Part shown: positions 43,247 through 51,751 of the stretch, in pieces
Numbering within the stretch: the stretch's first letter is position 1
Layout of the letters: each line of letters starts with the position of its first letter
Assembly (NCBI RefSeq): GCF_000478275.1
Contig: NZ_ASJB01000099.1
Location: forward strand, 124,001-188,000
Length of the DNA stretch: 64,000 bases
Direction: 5' to 3'
Source of the DNA: Amycolatopsis orientalis DSM 40040 = KCTC 9412
GTDB taxonomy: Bacteria; Actinomycetota; Actinomycetes; Mycobacteriales; Pseudonocardiaceae
Position numbers and translations under genes: made by a program
Notes under the pieces: model-generated
Databases searched by the model: none
Seen by the model: the letters and a program-made list of their open reading frames with translations, nothing else
Told to the model about the DNA's origin: nothing

Positions 43247-43861
43247 GTGACCGAGCAGGCTGCCGAGGCCAATGGTGCCGTCGCCGCACCCCAGCGGCGG
43301 GTGCTCGTGGCCGAAGACGAGGCCCTCATCCGTTTGGACCTCGTCGAGATGCTCCGCGAAGAGGGTTACGAGGTCGTCGGTGAGGCGGGGGATGGCGAAC
43401 AGGCCATCAACCTGGCCACCGAACTGAAGCCTGACCTGGTGATCCTCGACGTCAAGATGCCCAAGCTCGACGGTATCGAGGCCGCATCCAAGATCACCGG
43501 CGACCGGATCGCGCCGGTCGTCATCCTCACCGCGTTCAGCCAGCGCGACCTCGTGGAGCGGGCCAGGGACGCCGGGACGATGGCGTACCTGGTCAAGCCC
43601 TTCGCGAAGCGCGACCTGGTGCCTGCCATCGAGCTGGCCGTGAGCCGGTTCGCCGAGCTCCAGGCGCTCGAGTCCGAGGTCGCGGGCCTGACCGACCGGC
43701 TGGAGACCCGCAAGGTCATCGACCGGGCCAAGGGGCTGCTGATGAGCCGCCAGGGACTCACCGAGCCGGACGCCTTCCGCTGGATACAGCGCACCGCGAT
43801 GGACCGCCGGACGACGATGAAGGCGGTGGCCGAGGCCGTCGTCGAGAGCATCGGCGGCTGA
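43247..43861 (+). CDS. pdtaR: ANTAR-domain response regulator (PdtaR)
   Basis: 204 residues from the GTG after CAGGAGGACCCCG. The receiver has VAEDEALIRLDL, the phosphorylation site in VILDVKMPKLDG, TAFSQ, and lysine in YLVKPF. The C-terminal ANTAR domain, DRLETRKVIDRAKGLLMSRQ, binds RNA hairpins. In mycobacteria PdtaR with PdtaS controls gene expression by antitermination. It is a chromosomal landmark next to the tRNA gene. A strong terminator follows. Confidence 0.92.
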   Translation: MTEQAAEANGAVAAPQRRVLVAEDEALIRLDLVEMLREEGYEVVGEAGDGEQAINLATELKPDLVILDVKMPKLDGIEAASKITGDRIAPVVILTAFSQRDLVERARDAGTMAYLVKPFAKRDLVPAIELAVSRFAELQALESEVAGLTDRLETRKVIDRAKGLLMSRQGLTEPDAFRWIQRTAMDRRTTMKAVAEAVVESIGG

Positions 43862-43873
43862 CGAAACCTCCGG

Positions 43874-43908
43874 AAAGGGCCACCTCCGTCGATGGAGGTG
43901 GCCCTTTT
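43874..43908. terminator. Bidirectional terminator between pdtaR and the phosphatase gene
   Basis: AAAGGGCCACCTCC at 43874-43887 pairs with GGAGGTGGCCCTTT at 43894-43907, with A and T runs on both sides. It serves two convergent genes. Confidence 0.9.
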
Positions 43909-43913
43909 CGGCT

Positions 43914-45131
43914 TTACAGGCCGCTTGCCACCCGCATCACCCGATAGACGTCGGTGTTGTCGACCGTGCCGCCCAGGCGGGCGGAGCCGGGGCCTTCGGC
44001 GGTGACGGGGGTGTCGGCGCCGGTGTGGTCGTGGGTCGTCCAGTCCACACTGAACTCGAGCTTCGAGCCCGGTACGCCGAACGGGCCGTCCTGGTCGGGA
44101 TCGGTGTCGGAGGCGTCGTAGTTCTCGATGCTCAATCCGCCGGTCTCGTGGTCGCCACCGATGATCACCAGCGTGTCGGGATGCGCCCGGACGAAGCGCA
44201 TGACCTCGGCGATCGTGGCATCGAGCGCGCGGCCGGCGTCGATCACGCCGTGCGCGTTGTTCTCGTGCGACATCCCGTCGGTGCCCTCTTCCTCCAGGAA
44301 CAGGAAGAAGCCGCGCGGATTCTGCGACAGCGTGTCCAGCGCCTTGCGCGCCATCTGCTGGAGCGGGACCCGCGGCGCGTACTTGCCGACGCCGTCCGGT
44401 CCGTAGTCGACCATGTCCTCGTTCGCGAACAGGCCGAGGATGCGGTTCGCCCGGGTGTTCCGCAGTTCGTCGCCGTCCCGCACGTAGGTGTAGCCCGTTC
44501 GCCGCGCGCGGTCGACCAGATCACCGTACGGGCTGCGGCTCTCCTCCCCCGGCTTGTCCGGCCAGAGACCGGGATTCCCCTTCGGGTACCACCAATCCTC
44601 GCCGCCGCCGAGCAGGACGTCCGGACGGCTGTTCTCGATGTACTGCTTCGCGATGTCGCTCTGCGAATCCCGGCTCGGCACGTGCGCCGCGAACGCCGCG
44701 GGCGAGGCGCCCGTCACCTGCGCGGTGGTGACCAGGCCGGTCGACTTACCCGCCCGCTTCGCCCGTTCGAGGATCGTTTCCACCGGGCGGCCGTGGACGT
44801 CCATCCCGACGGCGCCGTTGCGGGTCTTGTGCCCGGTCGCGAGGGCGGTGGCCGCCGCGGCCGAGTCGGTGACGATCTCGTCCGGGTCGGCCGAGGCCGT
44901 CCGCACGAGGCCGGTGACCGCGAGGCCGTCCATCGCCAGTTCGCCGCTTTTGCCCTTCAACGCGAGCCGGAGGAGGTCACGCTGGCCGAGGCCGAGGCCG
45001 TCGCCCTGGATGTAGATGATGTTGCGCGCCACCCGCGCCCCGGACTCCGCCGCCGTCGTCTGCGCGACGGCGGCCGAGCCACCGCACAGGACCACCAGAA
45101 CCGTCGCCGCCGCCAGACCGCGTCCGCGCAT
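43914..45131 (-). CDS. Secreted alkaline phosphatase
   Basis: 405 residues from the ATG at 45131, preferred because GGGAGG lies just upstream; an ATG at 45143 is possible. The signal peptide is GLAAATVLVVLCGG and following. The nucleophile is the serine in VTDSAAAATALATG, metal ligands lie in IYIQGDGLG and IIGGDHETGG, and THDHTGADTPV carries the last histidines. It should release phosphate from esters outside the cell. An inverted repeat at 45146-45164 overlaps its leader. Confidence 0.92.
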   Translation of the reverse strand: MRGRGLAAATVLVVLCGGSAAVAQTTAAESGARVARNIIYIQGDGLGLGQRDLLRLALKGKSGELAMDGLAVTGLVRTASADPDEIVTDSAAAATALATGHKTRNGAVGMDVHGRPVETILERAKRAGKSTGLVTTAQVTGASPAAFAAHVPSRDSQSDIAKQYIENSRPDVLLGGGEDWWYPKGNPGLWPDKPGEESRSPYGDLVDRARRTGYTYVRDGDELRNTRANRILGLFANEDMVDYGPDGVGKYAPRVPLQQMARKALDTLSQNPRGFFLFLEEEGTDGMSHENNAHGVIDAGRALDATIAEVMRFVRAHPDTLVIIGGDHETGGLSIENYDASDTDPDQDGPFGVPGSKLEFSVDWTTHDHTGADTPVTAEGPGSARLGGTVDNTDVYRVMRVASGL

Positions 45132-45145
45132 GTCGCCTCCCATTA

Positions 45146-45164
45146 GTTAGGAACCTTTCCTAAC
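45146..45164. promoter_or_regulatory. Palindrome upstream of alkaline phosphatase
   Basis: GTTAGGAA and TTCCTAAC around CCT, a perfect 8-bp inverted repeat, only 14 bases before the preferred start. TTAGGAAA-type palindromes occur in leaders of secreted-enzyme genes in actinomycetes. It is a probable repressor site; the regulator is not in the window. Confidence 0.55.
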
Positions 45165-45371
45165 AGAGAATCGAGGCGAAGACCAGAGGCCCGGCAGCGA
45201 CGCGAACCGCGAGAACCGTCCAGGAGAGATACCCACGCACGGTGAGATCCAGACCACACGATCGGGTCGTGACGATCTTGGTGCGGCTGGGTCTATGGAG
45301 TGTGGAAGCAGAACGGGGCAGCCCGCGAACTTCCGCCACAGGCAACGGAATCCGAATCCCAGGAGATAACG

Positions 45372-45842
45372 ATGACGAACACCGCCACCACCGCCAAGCC
45401 GAACTCGAACTCCAACTCCGCCTCCCCCGCCGAGAACAGCGCTCTCGTCACGACGCAGGGCGTGACCACGATCGCCGACACCGTCGTGCAGAAGGTCGCG
45501 GGCCTCGCGACCCGGGAGATCACCGGCGTCCACGCGCTCGGTGGCGGCGCCGCGCGGGCCTTCAACGCGCTGCGTGAGCGCATCCCGGGTGCCACCGCGT
45601 CCGCCGGGCAGGGCGTGTCCGTCGAGGTCGGCGAGCGCCAGGCCGCGGTCGACCTGCAGATCGTCGTCGAATACGGCGTCGCGATCGCGGATCTCGCCAA
45701 GTCGGTGCGCCGCAACGTGATCGGCGCGGTCGAGCAGATGACCGGACTCGAGGTCGTCGAGGTCAACATCAACGTCTCCGACGTGCACATCCCGGGTGAC
45801 GACGACACCGACGAGAACACCGAGTCCGGCCGAGTCCAGTGA
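45372..45842 (+). CDS. Asp23/Gls24 family envelope stress protein
   Basis: 156 residues after AGGAGATAACG. A polar N-terminus of about 25 residues is followed by the Asp23 domain: GVTTIADTVVQKVAGLATRE, then VDLQIVVEYGVAIADLAKSV and VVEVNINVSDVHIP. Asp23 proteins are held at the membrane by AmaP and respond to alkaline or envelope stress. It is the first gene of a five-gene cluster. Confidence 0.9.
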   Translation: MTNTATTAKPNSNSNSASPAENSALVTTQGVTTIADTVVQKVAGLATREITGVHALGGGAARAFNALRERIPGATASAGQGVSVEVGERQAAVDLQIVVEYGVAIADLAKSVRRNVIGAVEQMTGLEVVEVNINVSDVHIPGDDDTDENTESGRVQ

Positions 45843-45883
45843 CCACCGGCGCCGGTCCGCGCCCTACCGCAAGGAGAACGTTC

Positions 45884-46060
45884 ATGAACGCCACCCATCT
45901 CGGCCTGCTGACCGGTCTCGTGCTCGGCGTGGCCGGCGCGTTCGGCGGCTTCGGCGCCTTCCTCGTCGTGCTCGTCCTGGCCGCCCTCGGCCTGCTGGTC
46001 GGCCGGTTCCTCGACGGCAAACTCGACCTTTCGGCCCTGGCGGGCCGCGACAGGGGCTGA
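45884..46060 (+). CDS. Small membrane protein of the Asp23 cluster
   Basis: 58 residues, almost all hydrophobic, with two membrane helices (LGLLTGLVLGVAGAFG and AFLVVLVLAALGLLVG), then a short basic and polar tail. The ATG follows CAAGGAGAACGTTC. DUF2273-like proteins occupy this position in related clusters; the assignment is by context. Confidence 0.78.
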   Translation: MNATHLGLLTGLVLGVAGAFGGFGAFLVVLVLAALGLLVGRFLDGKLDLSALAGRDRG

Positions 46061-46065
46061 CCGCC

Positions 46066-46452
46066 ATGACGACCATGACCGCCGCCGCGCCGGAAACGGA
46101 GGGGCGCGGCGGGCTGACCGTGGCCGGCGGTGCCGTCGAGCGGATCGCCGCGCAGGCGATCACCGAACTCGACGGCATCGGCGGCGCGGCCTCCCGGGTG
46201 CTCGGGATCGCGGTCGGCGGTGAAGACCTCGACCAGGGCGCCAAAGTGAGCGCGCGCGTCACCGGCACGACGGCCACTTTGGACGTCCGGCTCTCGGTGA
46301 AATACCCGCTTTCGGTGCGCGCCACCACCGAAACCGCGCGGGAGCATCTGATCCACCGCGTCGGCGAACTCTCGGGCCTGACCGTCACCCGGGTCGACAT
46401 CACCGTCACGGCCCTGCATTCCGCGGAAACCGAAACGAGGAGGGTCCGATGA
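46066..46452 (+). CDS. Second Asp23/Gls24 family protein
   Basis: 128 residues. GGAVERIAAQAITELDGIGG, DVRLSVKYPLSV and LTVTRVDITVTAL follow the Asp23 pattern. It differs substantially from the copy at 45372, so the pair is an old duplication. Overlaps the next gene by four bases (ATGA). Confidence 0.85.
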   Translation: MTTMTAAAPETEGRGGLTVAGGAVERIAAQAITELDGIGGAASRVLGIAVGGEDLDQGAKVSARVTGTTATLDVRLSVKYPLSVRATTETAREHLIHRVGELSGLTVTRVDITVTALHSAETETRRVR

Positions 46453-46976
46453 AACGGCGCCCCCGCCGCACTGTCCCGGCGGTGCTCGTCGCCCTCGTGG
46501 TGCTCGCCGGATGTGTCCTGGCCGCCGTCGTCGCGGTCCAGACGATCCTCGGGGAGAAACCGTGGGTCAGCTACGACGCCGTCGCGTCCGCGCTGCACGG
46601 TGCCCGATGGAGTGACACCGTCACCGCGCTCGCCGGCGGCGGTGTCGCCCTGATCGGCCTCCTCCTGCTCTTGAGCGCACTCGTCCCCGGGAAGCCGACC
46701 GTGCTGCCGCTCGACGGCGACCCGGACTCCGGCGCTTCCCGGCGCAGCTACCGGTCGACGCTGCGCACCGCCGCGTCCACTGTGGACGGCGTCTCCGGGG
46801 CGAAGCTGAAGGTCACCCGGCGCAGGATCGTCTCGGTGGTGACCACCGGCCGGACGAACACCGCGGGACTCGCCGACGCCGTCCGCGACGCCATCGAGCG
46901 CCGCCTCGCCCAGATCGGTCCCGCCACCGTCCCGGCCGTGCGGGTCCGGGTCAAGGCCACCAGGAGCGTGTCATGA
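46449..46976 (+). CDS. DUF6286-like membrane protein of the Asp23 cluster
   Basis: 175 residues. Two membrane segments (AVLVALVVLAGCVLAAVVAV and TALAGGGVALIGLLLLLSAL), then a soluble domain with RRIVSVVTTGRTNTAGLADA. This layout matches proteins that occur between Asp23 and AmaP in actinomycetes. Start and stop overlap its neighbours, so it is co-translated. Confidence 0.8.
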   Translation: MKRRPRRTVPAVLVALVVLAGCVLAAVVAVQTILGEKPWVSYDAVASALHGARWSDTVTALAGGGVALIGLLLLLSALVPGKPTVLPLDGDPDSGASRRSYRSTLRTAASTVDGVSGAKLKVTRRRIVSVVTTGRTNTAGLADAVRDAIERRLAQIGPATVPAVRVRVKATRSVS

Positions 46977-47539
46977 CCGACCTCAACCGTCCCGCCCGGC
47001 TGAACCGCACCCTGCTCGTGCTGACGGGGATCGTGCTGCTCGCCGGTGGTGTGTTCGCCGTCGGCACCCATTTCGGCAGGATCCCCCTGCTCGACCCCGG
47101 GACCGCGCTCGTGCCCGGCACCGCGATGCCGCCCGGCTGGGCCTGGTACGCCGTCGCCGGGGGCGCGGTGGTCGTCGGGCTGCTGACGCTGCGCTGGCTC
47201 ATCGCGCAACCCGTCCGCAAACCCAAGTCCCGCACCTGGCGTTTCGAGCAGGAAACCGGGCAGACGGCGCTGTCCGCGAGCACCGCCGTCGAGCCGTTCA
47301 CCGCCGAGGTCGCGACCTATCCCGGCGTCCACGCCGCGCACGCCACTTTGGGCGGCACCCAGGACGCGCCGGTACTGGCCGTGGTGCTGAGCGCCGAACA
47401 GGACGGCGATCTGGCCGCCATCCGCGAGCGTGTCACCCAGGAGGGGCTGCCCCGGCTGCGCCAGGCGCTGGACCTCGGCGAGCTTCCGACGACCATCGAG
47501 TTCCGCTTCTCCGCCAAGGCCGGTCCCCGGATCCACTAG
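46973..47539 (+). CDS. amaP: AmaP-like alkaline shock response membrane anchor protein
   Basis: 188 residues. Two membrane segments (LLVLTGIVLLAGGVFAVG and WYAVAGGAVVVGLLTLRWLI) are followed by a soluble part with QDAPVLAVVLSAEQDGDL. This is the AmaP architecture, which anchors Asp23 at the membrane. Last gene of the cluster. Confidence 0.85.
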   Translation: MTDLNRPARLNRTLLVLTGIVLLAGGVFAVGTHFGRIPLLDPGTALVPGTAMPPGWAWYAVAGGAVVVGLLTLRWLIAQPVRKPKSRTWRFEQETGQTALSASTAVEPFTAEVATYPGVHAAHATLGGTQDAPVLAVVLSAEQDGDLAAIRERVTQEGLPRLRQALDLGELPTTIEFRFSAKAGPRIH

Positions 47540-47561
47540 GACCCGTCCGCGGCCCCCTCGG

Positions 47562-47591
47562 CACCGAACACCTCGCGAGAGGTGTTCGGTG
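47562..47591 (+). terminator. Hairpin after the Asp23 cluster
   Basis: CACCGAACACCTC at 47562-47574 pairs perfectly with GAGGTGTTCGGTG at 47579-47591. No T run follows, and the ribosome site of the next gene begins within ten bases, so it could also act on translation of that gene. Confidence 0.6.
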
Positions 47592-47607
47592 AGGGGAGCT
47601 GGGTGCG

Positions 47608-48051
47608 ATGAACGGTGATCAGGCCGAGCTGGAAGCGGAACTCGAGCGGTTGTGCAGCCGGGTCGCCGGTGCCGCGGAGGTCACGGTCGACCTGCGGGAT
47701 CGTCCCGACCTGCGCCGGATCCGCTCCGTGGTCGCCTGCCGTCTCGGCTTCGGCAGGCGCGAGGAAGAACCGCTCGGTGCCGTGCTCCTGGTGATCGACG
47801 AGCTGGTGAGCAACGCCTACCGGCACACCGAAGGGCCGGGAGAACTGCGCGTCACCCGGCGCATCCCCGGCTTCATGGTCGAGGTCTTCGACGAGGATCC
47901 GGAACTCGAACCCCTCCGCACCGCACCTCCCAGAGCCCACTACGGGCTCCGCCTGGTCAGCCAGCTCTCCCTCGACTGGGGTTTCCGGAGCGAGCGGACC
48001 GGGAAGGTGATGTGGGCACTGGTTCCCGCTCAGCTGTACTACGAGCGCTGA
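47608..48051 (+). CDS. RsbW-like ATP-binding protein
   Basis: 147 residues. HATPase_c_2 motifs: N-box VIDELVSNAYRHT, G1-like VEVFDEDPEL, and G2-like HYGLRLVSQLSLDWG. Single-domain kinases of this type are anti-sigma factors or phosphorelay partners in actinomycetes. Located after the envelope-stress cluster. No anti-anti-sigma partner is seen. Confidence 0.85.
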   Translation: MNGDQAELEAELERLCSRVAGAAEVTVDLRDRPDLRRIRSVVACRLGFGRREEEPLGAVLLVIDELVSNAYRHTEGPGELRVTRRIPGFMVEVFDEDPELEPLRTAPPRAHYGLRLVSQLSLDWGFRSERTGKVMWALVPAQLYYER

Positions 48052-48079
48052 ACCGCCCACCCGATCAGAGGAGTACCCC

Positions 48080-49015
48080 ATGTCAGCCGTGACCAGGGCA
48101 GCCGACACCGTGCTCGACCGGACTCTGCTCGGCTACAGCAGCCTCGGGCACCTCTTGCGACGGCGATGGTGGCCCGAGGACCCGGCGCCGGACGCGCTCG
48201 CGGGCAAGGTCGCCGTGGTGACCGGCGCGAAGGCCGGGCTGGGCAAGGCGACCGCCATCGGGCTGGCGAAACTGGGCGCGACCGTCCGGATCGCCGTCCG
48301 CGGCGACGGCGACGCCGCCCGCGCCGAGATCGAGCGTGCCGCGCCCGGCGCGCGGATCCTCGTCGACCACTGCGACGTCAGTCTGCTCTCGTCGGTGCGG
48401 GACTACGCGAAAGACCTCGACGGCGAGATCGACATCCTCGTGCACAACGCGGGCGTGATGCCCGCCGAACGGACGGAAACGGCCGAGGGCAACGAAGTCA
48501 TGCTGGCCACGCACGTACTCGGCCCGCATCTGCTGACCGCGTCCTTGCGGCCGAAGTTCGCCGACGGCGCACGGGTGATCTGGGTCAGCTCCGGGGGCAT
48601 GTACGGCCAGCCGCTGCGCACCGACGACCTCCAATACCGGCGGGGCGACTACAAACCGGCGGCCGGGTACGCGCGCACCAAACGTATGCAGGTGGTGCTC
48701 GCCGAACTCTGGGCCGACGAACTGGACGGCTCCGGGGTCGTCGTGCACAGCGCCCATCCGGGCTGGGCCGACACCCCCGGCGTCGCGACCTCGCTGCCGA
48801 CCTTCCGGAAGCTGACCCGGCCGATCCTGCGAGACGCCGAGCAGGGGGCCGACACCTTCGTCTGGCTCGCGGCCGCCGAAGAACCGGGACGGTACAACGG
48901 GATGTTCTGGCACGACCGTGCCCCGCGCCCGACGCACTACCTCGGCAAGACCCGGGAAACCGCCGCGCAGCGCCGGGAACTGTGGCGGTCCTGCGGGCGG
49001 CTCACCGGTCTTTAG
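48080..49015 (+). CDS. SDR family oxidoreductase (DHRS-like)
   Basis: 311 residues. Cofactor motif TGAKAGLG, structural HNAG (for NNAG), serine in VSSGG and catalytic pair in YARTK, all in the correct order. An N-terminal extension of 40 residues precedes the Rossmann fold, as in dehydrogenase/reductase SDR proteins of lipid metabolism. The substrate is unknown. Converges with rskA; stops overlap by four bases. Confidence 0.88.
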   Translation: MSAVTRAADTVLDRTLLGYSSLGHLLRRRWWPEDPAPDALAGKVAVVTGAKAGLGKATAIGLAKLGATVRIAVRGDGDAARAEIERAAPGARILVDHCDVSLLSSVRDYAKDLDGEIDILVHNAGVMPAERTETAEGNEVMLATHVLGPHLLTASLRPKFADGARVIWVSSGGMYGQPLRTDDLQYRRGDYKPAAGYARTKRMQVVLAELWADELDGSGVVVHSAHPGWADTPGVATSLPTFRKLTRPILRDAEQGADTFVWLAAAEEPGRYNGMFWHDRAPRPTHYLGKTRETAAQRRELWRSCGRLTGL

Positions 49016-49734
49016 ACCAGGGGGATCATCGCGACCGCCGGGGTGGACGGCGTCCGCGAACCTCCGGCGGGTTCGGCGGTGATCCCGACCCGGTCGATCG
49101 CTCCCGGCAGGTCCGCGAGGACCGGCCGGGTCCGATGTGGACCGTCCGAAACGAGCAGCCCGGCGGAATGCACGCCGCTCGCCCCGATGAGCCAGACCTG
49201 GTACGCCTTGCCGGGCGCCAGCGGCGGCAGATCACCCGCGAGGACGACGACCTTCTGCCTGCTCCGCGAAGTCACGACCGTGGTCGTACCGGGCGCGGCG
49301 TCCTTCACCGTCGACGCGTCGGGAGCGGTCAGCACCGAGTTCACCGAGGCGAGCTGCTGCTGGGCCGGATCGGACTCCGGCCCGTTGTTGGTGGTGACCA
49401 GGCCGAACACCAGCGCCCCGACGGCGGCCGCCGCGGCGCCCCACAGGGCGATCCGCACAGGCGGCTGCTTCGACGACCGGGCGCGCCGGACGGCCGCGAC
49501 CAGCGGCGGCCATTGGCGAGTTCGGGCGACCTCGGTCAGCGTCGCTTCCCGCAGCCCCGGCGGCGGCGCGGCGGCGAGGGCCGCGCCCAGGCGCGCCGCG
49601 GTCTCCCGCAGTTCCCGGACCTCCTGTCCGCAAGCGGGACAACCGCGCAGGTGCCGCTTGAACGCCGCGGCTTCCTCCTCCGTGACGGCGTCCACGGCGT
49701 AAGCGCCGGTCAGCGTGTGCGGTTCGACCGTCAT
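49012..49734 (-). CDS. rskA: Anti-sigma-K factor RskA
   Basis: 240 residues. Zinc-binding anti-sigma segment FKRHLRGCPACGQEV near residue 30, one membrane helix (LWGAAAAAVGALVFGLVTTN) near residue 100, and the RskA C-terminal domain with KVVVLAGDLPPLAPGKAYQV. The ATG overlaps the sigma factor stop (ATGA). It should hold the sigma factor at the membrane until a redox or proteolytic signal. Confidence 0.9.
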   Translation of the reverse strand: MTVEPHTLTGAYAVDAVTEEEAAAFKRHLRGCPACGQEVRELRETAARLGAALAAAPPPGLREATLTEVARTRQWPPLVAAVRRARSSKQPPVRIALWGAAAAAVGALVFGLVTTNNGPESDPAQQQLASVNSVLTAPDASTVKDAAPGTTTVVTSRSRQKVVVLAGDLPPLAPGKAYQVWLIGASGVHSAGLLVSDGPHRTRPVLADLPGAIDRVGITAEPAGGSRTPSTPAVAMIPLV

Positions 49735-50327
49735 TGTCCCACCCCCAAACAGTCGCGAAGCCGGATCAGACCGTCGCGGATGCGGGTCTTCACCGTGCCG
49801 GGCGCGGTTTTGAGCACTTCCGCGACCTCCGGGTAGGTGTATCCGTTGTAATAAGCCAGCACGACCGATTCCCGTTGCAGATCGGTGAGCGCGGACAGGC
49901 ACTGGCGCACCCGTTGCTGTTCCAGATTGCTGATCGTCGACTCGGCGACCTCGTCGAACGGGCGCCGGAAATCCAGTCTTCCCGCGCGGTCGTCGCGATC
50001 GAGCGCCGCCTGATGCGAGCGCACCCGGTCCACGGCCCGCCGGTGCGCGATGGTGAGCACCCAGGCCAGCGTGCTTCCCTTGCCCGGTTTGAACCGGGCC
50101 GCCGTCCGCCACACCTCCACCAGGACCTCCTGGGTCACTTCCTCGGCGAACGTGCCGTTGCGGACGACCCTGTTCACCACTCCCCAGACCGGCCCCGCCA
50201 CGACGTCGTACAGGTCGGCGAACGCTTGTTCGTCACCGGCCGCGACCCGTTGCATCAGGCTCGTCTCGGCAGGCTCCGCTCCGGTGCCGCCGTTTTCGCG
50301 CAGACTCGTCCGCACACCCTCGACCAT
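49731..50327 (-). CDS. sigK: RNA polymerase sigma factor SigK
   Basis: 198 residues from the ATG at 50327 after GGAGGCGGCTTG. Region 2 has AFADLYDVVAGPVWGVVNRV and later WRTAARFKPGKGSTLAWVLT; region 4 has QRESVVLAYYNGYTYPEVAE. It belongs to the ECF SigK/SigL type that pairs with RskA. Co-translated with the anti-sigma gene. Confidence 0.9.
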   Translation of the reverse strand: MVEGVRTSLRENGGTGAEPAETSLMQRVAAGDEQAFADLYDVVAGPVWGVVNRVVRNGTFAEEVTQEVLVEVWRTAARFKPGKGSTLAWVLTIAHRRAVDRVRSHQAALDRDDRAGRLDFRRPFDEVAESTISNLEQQRVRQCLSALTDLQRESVVLAYYNGYTYPEVAEVLKTAPGTVKTRIRDGLIRLRDCLGVGQ

Positions 50328-50518
50328 CAAGCCGCCTCCACCTCACCCGACGCCCGGCTACGCGGTGCCTGGACGTCTGGAAGGGATTCGGTGCCGGGGC
50401 GGCCGCGGACTGGTCGTCACCCGAGACCACCCGAACGGGCGGGGCCGGCCACCTACCGCATTCAAATGCGACGGGCCGGGGCGCGGGAATCCCGCTGCCC
50501 CGGCCCGGAAAGGCACCG

Positions 50519-50725
50519 CTACTTCTTGAAGGTGTCGCGAATCTTGTCCGCGGCCTCACCGACGGCGTCCTTCACGTTCTCGACCGCGCCCTTGAGACCG
50601 GCCTTCGCCTGGTCGGCCTGGCCCTCCGCACGCAGTTCGTCGTTGCCGGTGGCGTCGCCGGCGGCCTCCTTGGCCTTACCGCCGAACTCTTCGGCCTTGT
50701 TGCTGATCTTGTCGCCCAACGACAT
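50519..50725 (-). CDS. CsbD family stress protein
   Basis: 68 residues from the ATG at 50725 after GGAGGAGGACCCG. KISNKAEEFGGKAKEAAGDA and DQAKAGLKGAVENVKDAVGE are the repeats of CsbD proteins, small helical stress proteins of unknown mechanism. The upstream in-frame extension to 50791 has no ribosome site. Monocistronic. Confidence 0.88.
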   Translation of the reverse strand: MSLGDKISNKAEEFGGKAKEAAGDATGNDELRAEGQADQAKAGLKGAVENVKDAVGEAADKIRDTFKK

Positions 50726-50848
50726 CGGGTCCTCCTCCGTCCGTGGCGCCCGGATCGTGCGCCGTACATGGGAAGGACAACCCTTGATCAAGAATCGTCA
50801 CGCACACGGACGGGTGATCACTCTCACGCCGTCGGCCGCCGTCTTGTC

Positions 50849-51730
50849 CTAGAGCAGAGAGGCGACGGCGGCGGCGAACGCCTCCGGGGCCTCCTGAGGA
50901 ACGTTGTGCCCGACACCCGGCAGGACACGGTGCTCGTACGCGCCCGTGAAGTACTCGCGGTCGCCCTCCGCACTGGGCCCGCCGACGCCGTCGTCCCCGC
51001 TTTCCAGCACGACCGTCGGAACCGTGATGACCGGTTCCTTCGCGATCAGGTCTTCGAGCGCCTGATACCGGGGATCCCCTTCCGCCAGACCGAATCGGTG
51101 GCGATAGGAGTGGATGACGACGTCGACGAAGTCCGGATTGTGCAGGCTGGGGGCGCTGGCCGTGAAGGCCGCGTCGGCGCCTGCCCAGGTCGGCGACCAG
51201 GTGCGCCACAGCAGGGCGCACAGCTCGTCGCGGTTCTCCGCGAGCCCGCGGCGGCCTCGCTCGGAATGAAAATAGAACTGATACCAGTAGGTGCGTTCCC
51301 ACTCGGGCGGCGCCGGTTCCCCGGCATAGGCGAGATTTTGGACGTTGTAGCCGTCCACCGAGACCAGCCCGCGCACACGTTCCGGCCACAGCGCGGCCGC
51401 GATGCACGCCGCGCGACCACCCCAGTCGTATCCGGCGACGACGGCGTTTTCGAGCCCCAGCGCGTCCATGAAGTCGAGCAGGTCCCGCGCGAGTGCGGCC
51501 TGTTGCCCGGAGCGGGGCGTCGCGTCGTCGAGGAACCGGGTCCCACCGAACCCGCGGAGAAAGGGGACGTACACCGAGGCGCCGCCCGCCGCGAGGACCG
51601 GCGCGACCTCGTCGTAGGCCCGCACGTCGTAGGGGAACCCGTGAAGCAAGATCACCGGCGACGCGTGCGCGTCACCAGTGTGCTCGTACTCGATCTCCAG
51701 AATCGGTGTCGTCACACGCTTTGAGCCCAT
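50849..51730 (-). CDS. Alpha/beta hydrolase (epoxide hydrolase/haloalkane dehalogenase type)
   Basis: 293 residues. Oxyanion hole HGFPYDVRAY, nucleophile aspartate in VAGYDWGGRAA, acid in the VVLESGDDG region, and catalytic histidine in VGHNVPQEAPE. The aspartate nucleophile points to epoxide or haloalkane substrates and not esters. The substrate is unknown. Confidence 0.85.
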   Translation of the reverse strand: MGSKRVTTPILEIEYEHTGDAHASPVILLHGFPYDVRAYDEVAPVLAAGGASVYVPFLRGFGGTRFLDDATPRSGQQAALARDLLDFMDALGLENAVVAGYDWGGRAACIAAALWPERVRGLVSVDGYNVQNLAYAGEPAPPEWERTYWYQFYFHSERGRRGLAENRDELCALLWRTWSPTWAGADAAFTASAPSLHNPDFVDVVIHSYRHRFGLAEGDPRYQALEDLIAKEPVITVPTVVLESGDDGVGGPSAEGDREYFTGAYEHRVLPGVGHNVPQEAPEAFAAAVASLL

Positions 51731-51751
51731 CCTCGGATCCTTTCACGAGGA

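Noticed and set aside
44025..45146. Long plus-strand open frame opposite the alkaline phosphatase
   Set aside because: Shadow of the phosphatase gene, which has all catalytic residues.
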